Shown here: positions 24,856 through 34,355 of the stretch, in pieces
Layout of the letters: every line of letters starts with the position of its first letter
How positions within the stretch are numbered: the stretch's first letter is position 1
Assembly (NCBI GenBank): GCA_023078555.1
Contig: CM041201.1
Span: forward strand, 6,331,172 to 6,395,171
DNA length: 64,000 nt
Direction: 5' to 3'
Source of the DNA: Ulva prolifera
Lineage: Eukaryota > Chlorophyta > Ulvophyceae > Ulvales > Ulvaceae
Notes under the pieces: model-generated
Database searches by the model: none
Seen by the model: only the letters and a program-made list of their open reading frames with translations
Told to the model about the DNA's origin: nothing
Program-made: the position numbers and the translations under genes

Positions 24856-26272
24856 CAAAATGGAAGCTAACCATCCAGATCCCATAGGATGGGGCTAAAT
24901 GAGCAACAGAGCAGCCAGCAGGCGTGCACAGCGCACCCCCAGCCACCACAGAGCAGGGGAAGACTTGTAACTGCGTGAACATGCGAAGACACGCCGCAGC
25001 AATGGCTGGAGCGGATGAACAGTGATGTGCAAAACGGGCCCCCAATTTCACAGCACTTTGCAGAGCATGAGATGGTGGGCTATATCTCACCCAGCACCCA
25101 GGCACGAGCTGCTGTCAATACACACCTCTGCGATTCAGCCCCAGAGCCTCCACGAACTGGTCGCAGGGCAGTGAATCCCAGTACAAGGGCCCTAGAGGCT
25201 GCAGCGATTACCTCCGCTGAAGAATCCAGTGTGGACCTCAGCGCAGGCGAGGAAGACAGCCATGATGTTTATGGACTGTCAATGGGCACAGATGGGCATG
25301 GCGCCCTCGCCTGTTCAGTTCCCACCTGTACAGTCCGTGTTGGTAGGACAGCAGCGCTGGCTGATGTGACCAATCGTCGCTAAGCAGCAGTTCAACAGAT
25401 ATCAGTACAATATATCCTGATTTAATGGGCCGAGCTTTCAGAGATCAGGCCTTAGGCCCGGTGTCGCAGGGTGTAGTGACGCCTGGCTTTCAAGTCGGTG
25501 CCTTGTTACGTTTCGCGTGCACAACGTAGCGCGAACATCAAATAAAGCGAATACTGTATCTATAGCAACTATCTCCAGGGATTCACGGGGTCGACAGGCT
25601 CCTGTGCTAATCGCTAAACCCGCTGACCCGTGATTGAAACTGTGGCTACAGGGCATCAACCTGTTACGTTCTCGGCCGTCACACACAACGCGACTCACGT
25701 CAGCTACGCGATGCATTGGGCACGGTAAGGATTCGTGATGGATACTTCGCTGTCAGATTTCGATTTGTATCACGCAATAGCCCGTGCTGACAACTGACCC
25801 GATTCGACCCTGATCCGAGATAGTTGCCCTTTTAGCACATAGCAGGAATAGAGTGTTGCTGCATTCTGTTGCAATTGCGGCCGCTATAGTGCCTCGCTTG
25901 CCTGAGTGAAAATATTGCTGAGTGCTGTGATTGTCGGTGTCGGTGGTATTGTGAGAGTTGCACGAGGAGTTGAACGAGTAGACGAACCAGTATCACAGTG
26001 GAGGAACAGGAGCAGGTGTGACAGTTTGTCAACAGGCTGGGCAATTCTGGGCTGCGAGCACCGAGCTGCTGTATGTCTAGTATGTGCTGCCATTCATGCT
26101 TGCTGCAAATTCGGGGCGCATACCCATTGCACGCATGTGGACTCCACAGGCCATGAGCATCACCGCACAACATCAACATCATCACTGACTGCTGTTGGAG
26201 CGGGCGAAGCATATCAAATGCTGCGCATCTGCTCTAGCTCCATTTCTTATCTCGATGGTTAGCTTCCATTTT
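24856..26272. other. Spacer with an inverted 20-base repeat
   Basis: Mostly unassigned host-like DNA. The 20-mer GCAAAATGGAAGCTAACCAT lies at its left edge (from about 24857), and its reverse complement lies at the right edge (about 26252-26271), next to the 26 kb LINE. The 123-codon plus frame at 25015-25383 has no recognisable domain. Confidence 0.45.
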
Positions 26273-26283
26273 GCCTGTGTGTG
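26273..26283. repeat. Target-site duplication, 3' copy (LINE 2)
   Basis: GCCTGTGTGTG here matches GCCTGTGTGT at 29209-29218. On the element strand it begins CACACA right after the tail CTTGTAA. Confidence 0.65.
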
Positions 26284-26563
26284 TTACAAGGACAAAGCAA
26301 GCGAGGCAGGTAGCACCGCAAGCAAAAAGCAGGGGAAACGCACACCACGCAGCAAGCCACACGAAGCGCACACCAAAACACCCACGCAACGGCAGCACCC
26401 GCGCCGGACACAGCGACACGGCCACACAACCACACACACGCCCACGCCAACATGCCCATCCCCACCCGAACCCCGCCCAACAGCAAGGCGCACGAGCCCC
26501 GGAAGCACAAGCAGCCAAGGCCGCCCAGCAAACAAACAGCGAGACCGCAACAACCCCCAGCCC

Positions 26564-26583
26564 GGGGAGGCCCCCGCCTCCCC
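26564..26583 (-). other. 3'-UTR hairpin of LINE copy 2
   Basis: GGGGAGGC (26564-26571) pairs with GCCTCCCC (26576-26583) around a CCCC loop on the plus strand. On the element strand the loop reads GGGG. Confidence 0.55.
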
Positions 26584-26841
26584 CAGCACAACCCCCCAAC
26601 CCCAGCCCGCGCACACCACCCCACCCGCCCGCAAACCCGCACCCGCAACCCCCAGAGGCCAGCCAAGCCCGCCCAAACCACCCGGCCGCGCCCCAACGGC
26701 GGGCCACACACAGGCGCACAGGGAAGACACCAGCGAAACGCGGCACGCCCGAGCCAGCACCACAATCAAGCAGACAAGGCTGCGAGCGCACACGCAGCGG
26801 CAACTGCCCACCACGCAGCCCGGGCGGGTGCGCAGCGCCGC

Positions 26842-29208
26842 TCAAGCCGGGTGGCCCGTGAGCGGCGTGAGGTCATCGGACGGGACCGAAAGCCCCGTCA
26901 AAACAGCCTTGCCCGCATGACGCGCCATCAGCGGGGCAGCGGCATGCACCTGCCGAGCCACCGCGCGGCACAGCGTCGTGGACAGGTCGCGCATCGCATT
27001 CTCCAAGAACAGCCGCCGGGAGGCGGCGCCCGAACCCGCAGCAAGGTCGGCAAGCCGGTTCAGGAAGGCGAACGCGGCAGGGCCAATCCTCCCGTACGTC
27101 TCGTGAGAGAGCGGCACCAGGGTGAATGCGCCAGAGCCCGCACGGCCATATTTGTCGCGCTTGCGCTGGTCAGCTTGCGCTGCGGCGGCGCCGTCACAGG
27201 TCGCCGCCGAGCGAACATTCGAGCCAGCCAGCGGGTGAGACACGCACACATCGCCGATCACCGGCGAGCCAGGGAAGAACGCGAGAATGTCACCGCGCTG
27301 AGCGCCTCTGTGCGACCGGGGAGGAGGAGCCGAAGGGGCAATCCGGGCGTTGTCCGATCGCCGCGAACACCGTCCGGCAGCCAGAGGCCGTTGAGGCTCA
27401 GGGGCGTCGCGCTCGCCGCCCGCCGCCGCCGGCGCCGGCGTCGGCGCCGCGCCGGGCTCAGCCGGGGTGGGGGTGGGGGACGGGCCGGCGTCGGGGGCAG
27501 GTGTGACACAGGGAGCACACCCTGAAGCAGAGACAGCAGCTGCGTACGTGACAGGGGGGGGAGCCTGGGCGCCATGGGAGGGAGCGGGCGCGGCCGAGGC
27601 AGGGGAGGTGTCGGAGACAGGATGGGCTGTTGCAGGGAGAGCTGGCCAGGGGTCGGCCGCGTCGCGGGCGCAGGGCGACTGCGCGCGGATGGCAGCGGCG
27701 CAGAGGACGACAGCGCCGAGCACCGCGGCATCGGTGTCGGCAGTGCTTGCGGGAGCAGCCACAGGGAAGATGGAGGGCAGAGCCTGGGCGCCATGAGAGG
27801 TTGCGGGCGCGGCCGAGGCCTGGGCGAGTGAGGGCGTGGTGGATGGTGACGTGTGGGTTGCTGCCGGGCGTGCCGAGAGGCCACGGCCGAGGCCTTGCGG
27901 GAGTCTGCTCAGGTGCGGTTCCACCGCGGAGGCGATGCCGCCGCGCGCGATGACGCGGCGCCACGCCTCAACGAGCAGGTTGTGGCGGGCGACCACAGTC
28001 CCCCACAGCGACTTACAGACCAGCGAGTGGGTGCCGGACTCCCCGCTGCGGCCACAGGGGCAGTCACCGTCGTCGCCCAGGCTCGGCAGCAGGGCCTCGC
28101 CCAGCCTCAAGCGGGCGCATACGCCGAACTCCATGTCGGACAGGCCCGTGACGGGGCCCGGGAGCGCCATGAGCCACGCCGACGCGATGGCGCCCATGCA
28201 GCTGCGCAGGCGGGCCATCGTTGCCCGAGCCCCTGCTGCAATCTGGGCGGAGCGGCCATTCGTGGCCACGAGCAGCGCCTGGAAGACCGCAGCTTTGCGC
28301 CCGTCAGCCTCTGCCCGGGCGAGCGCGCGCTGCAGTTGGGTCAGCCGCACCTTTGCCGATTCGTCAACTGCCCAGTTCGCAGCGCCCGCGGGACTGTTGG
28401 CGATCTCGGGGATGTGGACACTCCATGTCAGACGGAGTCTGTCGAGCACTTGCTGCATCTCAACAGCTGCGCAGCCCCGGAACGGCATGCCGCGTTCGAC
28501 ACCGTCGGCGAGGGCGCATTGAGCCAGCGCGGCGGACGACATGCGCGCCGCATCCGCGACGTCCTCGCAGTAGTGCCGGAGCCCCATGCCGCCGTGGCGG
28601 TGAGGCAGGATGGCCTGCTCGGCCTGTGCCGGGGTCAAATCAGACACACCGATAATGCTGCAAAGGCCACGCAGCGTAGCCTCTTCTACAGCTGGCAGGT
28701 GTTCCCGGAGCGCAGTCCACGGCGTGTTCCGGAGGAGATGCGCCTCCCGATTCTGCAGGCAGTGGAAAAGGACCGCCCACTTCGACTGGGACTGCAGCGG
28801 CAGTCCCACGAGCTTGTCGATGAGCTCCACAGTCCGCTGGCAGCGCTGCCGCACGTGGGCGTCGACGAATGCCTGTGTGCCAAGCGGGGTGCCGCACACA
28901 AGGAGCCCCTCCGGGGCCACCGAGGCCCGCAGCTGCGCCGCCACATGGCGCGCCTTCTCAGGGTCCGCGCAGTACACGACCGTTTTTGCGCGGTTGCACT
29001 TGTGCCGCGAGAGGATGGCATTCGCAGCCGCCACGACGCTCTCCGCGTCGCCCTGCACATATGTATCATCGTGGCATGATGTGACCAGGGCATTGGGGGC
29101 AAGCCCCTGTGCTTCCTTCAGGGTGGGCAGGTAGGCGAGCGCGAACAGGAGCGGGCCCAGGGGGTCGCCCTGTCTCACCCCCGATTCGCTGCGCAGCTCC
29201 GCCGTGGT
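26842..29208 (-). pseudogene. LINE polyprotein, copy 2, N-terminally truncated
   Basis: The frame is open for about 789 element codons, from just before motif B (SGVRQGDPLGPLLFALAY) to the stop at 26842. Motif C reads SCHDDTYVQG (29065-29073), again with His in place of the aromatic residue. CPCGRSGESGTHSLVC and RHN follow, then a long Pro/Ala linker with repeated SHGAQA, then RGDILAFFPGSPVIGDVCVS, KRDKYGRAG, ETYGRIGPAAFAFLNRLADL and a GHPA ending. No frameshift is seen, so this is a young copy. The first 61 codons of the open frame (up to 29391) come from flanking repeat DNA and are not part of the element. Motif A is missing, so it cannot encode an active polymerase. Confidence 0.85.
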
Positions 29209-29218
29209 GCCTGTGTGT
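29209..29218. repeat. Target-site duplication, 5' copy (LINE 2)
   Basis: GCCTGTGTGT, matching the sequence next to the 3' end of copy 2 (26273-26282). Confidence 0.65.
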
Positions 29219-29353
29219 ATGGCTGCGGCCGCGGCGTGACGTGTGGGGTTGCATGGGTGTGTTGGTATGTGCTGCGTGTTGCTGATTGCGTGGGTGTGGC
29301 GTTCCCCTGGTTGTGGCCCGCGGTGCTTCCTGCCTTGCTCGCTTTGTCCTTGT
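29219..29353 (+). mobile_element. Older plus-strand LINE 3' tail
   Basis: About 135 bases alignable by eye with the end of the LINE 3' UTR: TTCCCCTGGTTGTGGCC..., GCGGTGCTTCCTGCC, then CGCTTTGTCCTTGTAA, followed by CACAAGG. It abuts the 5' end of the minus-strand copy 2, which was inserted into it. Confidence 0.75.
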
Positions 29354-30257
29354 AACACAAGGCGATGAACAATTTGCAATGCCTGCAACAAGTTTGCGTG
29401 CCGATCGCAACCGACCGCAGAGCTGTGAAGTGTCAGCTATTGTCGTGCGCAATGCATGCCCGAACATGGAGTCCACAGTCATGCGATTGGATGCGATCGC
29501 ATGCAATTGTGTGGAACAATTACTTGTTGCCTGTAGGGGTGAATCTGGGCCAATCGCAGCCCTATCTGGAGATGCGAAAAAAGCAGGAAACCGGCCACGC
29601 TCAGTGGCGAGTAGAGCCCTGAACGTAAAGACTGCTAAGTCAAGAGTCATGGAGTATGAGATCTGTCGTCTACCCTTTAAGATCCAGCTGCTTATATAGT
29701 ACAAGCGAGCCTGCGTACAACACCTGCCACAGTGTGCTCATGATATCATGATCAGCGCAATCATCCCCGTACACCCCAGATCTGTGGAGACCCCCATCGC
29801 GTTATGCCGGCAATGCTCTCGCTCCTCGAGATAAGAGCTCTAGCTACCGTAGGCAGCCTGTCCGATGTTTGCGATAGCTCGCTTTGACTGTGCAAGGCGG
29901 TCTGGCGACCACTGCAGTTAGTGCACTGTTAACAGGACCCGCGCGCCGTCAGGCATGAGCTCATGCGCTGACGTGGGGGTAGTGCCGGAAGCTTCCGGAA
30001 CACTCTTATGCATCTCCATGCATGTCCGCGACGTATCGTCACACTGAAACCCCACCATTGGGCCATCACCCCCAACACGGCAGGGGATGCAGGCACCGAT
30101 ATCTCAGCTATCACGCTTGAGTTGAATTTCATCTCGATTCAGCATGTAGACAGCACTGGCCACAGCTATAGCGTTGGTACCACGTGAGTCAGTCGACTCG
30201 ATTCGTGAGTCAGCATCTGGATTTGGAGATGTCACAGGAGAGCACTGGATGGGTGTG
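29354..30257. other. Intergenic region between LINE tails
   Basis: No coding exon, RNA gene or repeat recognised apart from the flanking LINE tails. A 16-base word, ACACAAGGCGATGAAC, straddling its left end at 29351-29366, recurs near 24286 next to the plus-strand LINE remnant. Confidence 0.4.
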
Positions 30258-30310
30258 TTACAAAGACAAAGTCGGAGACGCAGCTGCAGGCAGGACCGCG
30301 GGATCTTGAG
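30258..30310 (-). mobile_element. Minus-strand LINE 3' tail fragment
   Basis: On the minus strand it reads CGCGGTCCTGCCTGCAG... to CTTTGTCTTTGTAA followed by CACACCCATCC, a diverged copy of the family tail. Only about 50 bases are recognisable. Confidence 0.6.
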
Positions 30311-30807
30311 ATTGTGTCGTTCATGTTGTCTGTGCGAGCGTCCACAAGCTGTATATCCTAGCTATAGTAAACCACGTGACTGTACAGTCGCTACCTGCGT
30401 GCGCGAGCGTTCCCTATTCAGATAGAGTATCACAGGCTACCAATGGTAGTAGTACAGACGCAAGGCGGCGCGTCGACAAGGCACTCATCCTGATCCTACT
30501 GTTGCAAACACAGAAGCGGAAGCCTCTAGATCTTTAGCTTGATTATAGCTCTTTTCGCCTTCATGGGCCATTGCGTCCTCGTGACGTCACGTCGTACGCT
30601 ATCTCGAGATATTCGCCACTGAACACAGCACGCAATGTGACCGGTCACATCACCCGCGCCCACCCCATGCGTCCTTGATACGGCGCGTTCCGCTGAACAC
30701 GGCCTTAGCGTCGCGGGTACCGGTATAATGCGGCCGCATTATGAGCCAAGCCACACCACAGCCGCCAGCTGGCTAGCCGACGCAAAACATTGTCAATGCA
30801 CCACAGG
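30311..30807. other. Spacer, nothing recognised
   Basis: Short mixed-composition DNA between two LINE tail insertions, with no gene seen. Confidence 0.4.
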
Positions 30808-30823
30808 CACAAACCGGCGCCCT
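30808..30823. repeat. 16-base target duplication, left copy
   Basis: CACAAACCGGCGCCCT, repeated with one mismatch as CACAAATCGGCGCCCT at 30875-30890, on either side of a 51-base LINE tail. Confidence 0.75.
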
Positions 30824-30874
30824 CTGCTTGCTTCTTTCACGGTGCTGCCCGCCTTGCCACCTTTATCCTTGTAA
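30824..30874 (+). mobile_element. Extremely truncated LINE insertion (51 bases)
   Basis: Consists only of the family tail: CACGGTGCTGCCCGCCTTGC then CTTTATCCTTGTAA, cleanly bounded by a 16-base direct repeat. It is a genuine insertion of just the 3' end. Confidence 0.78.
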
Positions 30875-30890
30875 CACAAATCGGCGCCCT
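30875..30890. repeat. 16-base target duplication, right copy
   Basis: CACAAATCGGCGCCCT; see 30808-30823. Confidence 0.75.
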
Positions 30891-31651
30891 GTTCCAGATG
30901 TCTGGTACCTCACATTTCGTCGAGGCCACTCAGCCGCGCGCGGCTGCTTGGTCCAGGCCTGGCCAGGATATCACTCTGCGTGTCTCGGACAAACCAGCGT
31001 TGCGATTTACGTTGCGATTTACCAACTGGTACCACTTGGTAAATCCGCCAGCCAACTTGCACCTTGCATCTGCAGGGTGTATTGCATGCGGCAGGCCTGC
31101 CTACAGCTAGCTAGGATGCTGCCTTGATAGAATTGGACCTGCATACCCGGGTTCGTCAAATCGTTACTCATCTCTCATTACACCCGCGAGCCACTGGGCA
31201 TAATGCACACAAGCCGTGATTGTGCACCAGCATGACGCATGCTGCATCCGTCTTTGACAGAGCTGTGTGCACAGCCACAAGGCAATGACACTCCCTCTCA
31301 CTCGGAATCTTAGCGGCATGGTATGAAACCACTGTTGATGAAGTGTTTTGAGGTCGTGATCGCCTCGGGCACATGCGATGCAGTCCCAGAGCTACGTGAT
31401 TGAAGAACGGGTACATCGCATTGTGTCGCCGAAACATGCATCAAGCAGTCACAGACGATTCCATGATACCATGAACGGCTGCTGTGGCTGCCTTGTTCAG
31501 CCGCAATGCTGTGCGCTTTGTTGGGCGCGCCTGGAGATCAGTGAGTTGGCCACTAAGTAGCTAGAGTCGCTGCCTGCATCGGAAACAGCAACCCGGCGGC
31601 TTCCAAAAACAGCATAGACGTGTCACAAATCTGACAGGCCTAGGGTGCAAG
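30891..31651. other. Upstream flank of RGLG copy B
   Basis: No gene recognised. The right end should carry the promoter and leader of copy B. Confidence 0.4.
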
Positions 31652-34355
31652 ATGGGCAATTGCTTGGCTGCTCCGGCGATCGTGAATCAACCTCACGGCG
31701 TGCTTGGTCACGCCAAGAAATATGCTACCATTCGTGATCGCTTTGAAACAATTGAAGAGGTGCAGCAGGAATTACGCAAGGCAGGATTGGAATCATCTGA
31801 GGTGAGCTCTTTTCTCCTAGTGACCGGCACGGCTGTAGTTTGTATCCGGTATCTGTTGCAGTGATCTTAGAACAAAGCGTCTATGTGAAAAACTTTCTGC
31901 ACCGCCAGCTTACGAAGCAGTATCCATGACGAGTTGTTGCGAACAACGAGGGTATCAAACGTTGCATTGGCATGTACCACGTGTCCAGATCGTCGCAAGG
32001 CCTCCTCGCGTCCATGCCCAGACGGAACACGCACACACAAAGCCCGAACACACAGACCCCCGCAATTCTCGTTAGTCCTTCCAGCAGTAGAGACTGTAAG
32101 CATGGGCCAGTGTTCAACATGAGGTCATACAAAAGCGTTTGTATGTGATGTGATGTGTGTCCACTTCACTCGAGGTGCAATGCGGGGGGGGGGGGGGGGG
32201 GCGTCGCTCTTGCAGAATAAATGGTTAAGTTGCAGTTAGAAACCAGTGTCAGCACATGTGCAATGAATGGCAGCCAGAGTGCATTGACCGAGGCACATCC
32301 TGTGTCATTGACAGGAGACAGATACTGTGATATATGTTGAGCTGGGGTGGCGGTTGCCTCCGGAGGAAGCATCAAATCCGCTCGGTAGGGAATCTCTTGA
32401 CATGTGCTTTGCGTACAGCTTATCGTGTGCGTGGACTTTACTAAAAGTAACGAGAGCAATGGCAAGTGTTTCGATGGTGCGTCAACACCACCCCTTCTCC
32501 ACCTGCAGCTGTGAACCGATCCAGGGCTGCATGCAAAAGTCCACATTGTAGCAACTGAGTACAATGAGTTTCCTTGCAGACAAGTGCTTGCATGATTTGG
32601 CTTCTGGGACAAACCCGTATGCTATGGTGTTATCAGTCGTGTGCCAGACGCTGAGTGCTTTTGACGATGACCAAATGATCTCCGCTTACGGCTTCGGAGG
32701 TCCGCTAGCCCTGATGCCAAGTGCATGACAAGGAAAGCCGAAAATATGTAATTGGGTCATCTGGTGAATTTGTTATCGGCACAAGTCTAGACTGAATGCT
32801 CTGAAGCTGGTGTCAACTGCAGATGTTCTGAGCAGGGACAAGGCCCTATTCAGTTTTGCCCCCAACGACATGCAAATTCATTCCCTGTCAAAAGTGCTGC
32901 AAGCCTATTACAAACTGGCACCGCACGTTCAGCTGAGGTTTGTATCTAGTTACTCAAGCTCCCTGCGGGCTTCTTACATATTCATGCTGTGTTCCTTCGA
33001 TGTTCAATATCGTATGCCTATGAGTTGCAGTGGTCCGACAAGCTTCGCCCCCGCCATAAACAAGGCCCTGGACGTTGTCAGGCGTTCTGGTGGCAGGTTC
33101 CATGTCCTGCTGTTGATCGCAGACGGACAAGTGGTGCCAGGTCAATGTATGGAGAACACCAAGCGCGCCATCGTTGAGGCATCACACTATCCTCTGTCCA
33201 TCATCATGGTTGGCGTAGGTGACGGTGCGGCACAAAGACAGCCGGGCATGATGGCCGTCGACAATGCCTGAGAGCTTGTGACAGGCACCATCTACACATG
33301 AGCAAGGAGAATCTGTGCAGGCCCTTGGGAGACAATGCACAAGTTTGACGACGAGCTGTGTGCTCCGCGCATCTGTCCATATCTTCCCCTGTGGCTCGAT
33401 CCTGTTTTGCCTGCCTTCCGGAGATTGTGACATAGATCCAGATGTTGACTTCAGTCACTCTGCTTGCTCTCGTACAATTTGTGGTGCTGGTGCTGAAACT
33501 TGACTGTGTGCATAGTGACCATGCTGCCAACACACTCATTGTCCCGCAATGTTATTAGCCTGTGAGTGAATGGTGCAACGTCGCATTGCAGGCCAACCAG
33601 AGCGTGGGACAATTTCCAATTTTGCTGCTTCACTGACATTTTTGCGAAAGCTCAGAAGCAAAACTGGTCTGTACAGAAGATGGAGGCTGTATTTGCACTG
33701 ACGGTGTGATCCCAGGACTAGACCAGAGTCGTTTCGGTTTTGGAGCTGCTGGCTGATAGTAGCGCACAGGTGGAACAGATTCAATCTATTATACTTGTTG
33801 ACGTGCATTGGTGTCCCATATTCAACCTCTACATGTGGAGCCGTATGACGTCTCTTGCCTGTCGTGTTTCTGCTGTTTGGGGCTGGTGGAAGTTCATGTG
33901 CCGTGTGCCAACGCTATGCAGCACGTGCAGTCCCAATCTGCAGTTGGGATAACAAGGTTGAGGCCGTTGTTGTGCGACATAGAAAGGGGCAGCCACAACC
34001 AATCGAGAATGGTTTGGCGTCAATCAACGTCCATCTGAGTACAACGTTGGTGTCCTATCAAAGCGTGCATATACAGATTCACCTCTACAGCTCATCAGTA
34101 TGAGGGCTACTTTGCCCCATGCATGCTTCATGGGTCTGTTCTTGACTGGTTTCAAGTGAGATTCTTCGTCTGAAGGGGCTCAAAATCGAGGAAGTTGTCG
34201 TGCAGGCCCTGATGGAGGTTCCAGATCAATTTTCCATTGTTGCCAAACGAGGGTTGCTAGGCAACGTCCCGGAAACTCGCCCAACGCCAGTCCAGGTCCA
34301 TGATCCACCAGCTTCTCTACATACTCTGCAGCCTGAGGTCAAGCCTCTGTGCTAA
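31652..34355 (+). CDS. RGLG/copine-like vWA protein, copy B (no RING)
   Basis: Eight exons: 31652-31801, 32419-32476, 32580-32699, 32823-32937, 33031-33224, 33321-33357, 33592-33703 and 34206-34355, giving 311 residues. Exons 2 to 8 have exactly the lengths and phases of copy A (58, 120, 115, 194, 37, 112 and 150 bases), so the two arose by duplication of an intron-containing gene. The protein starts MGNC (predicted myristoylation and palmitoylation). It carries the copine metal site DFTKSN (Asp56), SGPTSFAPAINKA, LLLIADGQVV, SIIMVGVGDGPW, WDNFQF and ALMEVPDQF, and ends KPLC without a RING finger. Intron 1 contains an 18-base G run. All exons are open, so the gene looks functional. Role beyond Ca/metal-dependent membrane or protein binding is unknown. 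Confidence 0.9.
32184..32201. repeat. Poly-G tract in intron 1 of RGLG copy B
   Basis: Eighteen consecutive G residues. It is the longest homopolymer I noticed in the window and a likely site of sequencing error or G-quadruplex formation. Confidence 0.8.

Larger units (their letters stand above)
26284..29208 (-). mobile_element. Non-LTR retrotransposon, copy 2 (5' truncated)
   Basis: Minus-strand element of about 2.9 kb, same family as copy 1. It is truncated further, just before reverse-transcriptase motif B, and is bounded by a 10-base duplication. It has an uninterrupted coding region to 26842, a 3' UTR of about 560 bases with a hairpin (26564-26583), and the same CTTTGTCCTTGTAA tail. It was inserted into an older plus-strand 3' tail of its own family, which continues at 29219. 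Confidence 0.85.

Noticed and set aside
27836-29079. Long plus-strand frames (228 and 408 codons)
   Set aside because: Antisense shadows of LINE copy 2, whose minus-strand protein shows clear reverse-transcriptase and nuclease motifs.
29100-29357. Twin-priming inversion as the origin of the head-to-head LINE junction
   Set aside because: Twin priming inverts a 5' segment of the same element. Here both arms carry the 3' tail, and a target duplication separates them, so two insertions explain it better.
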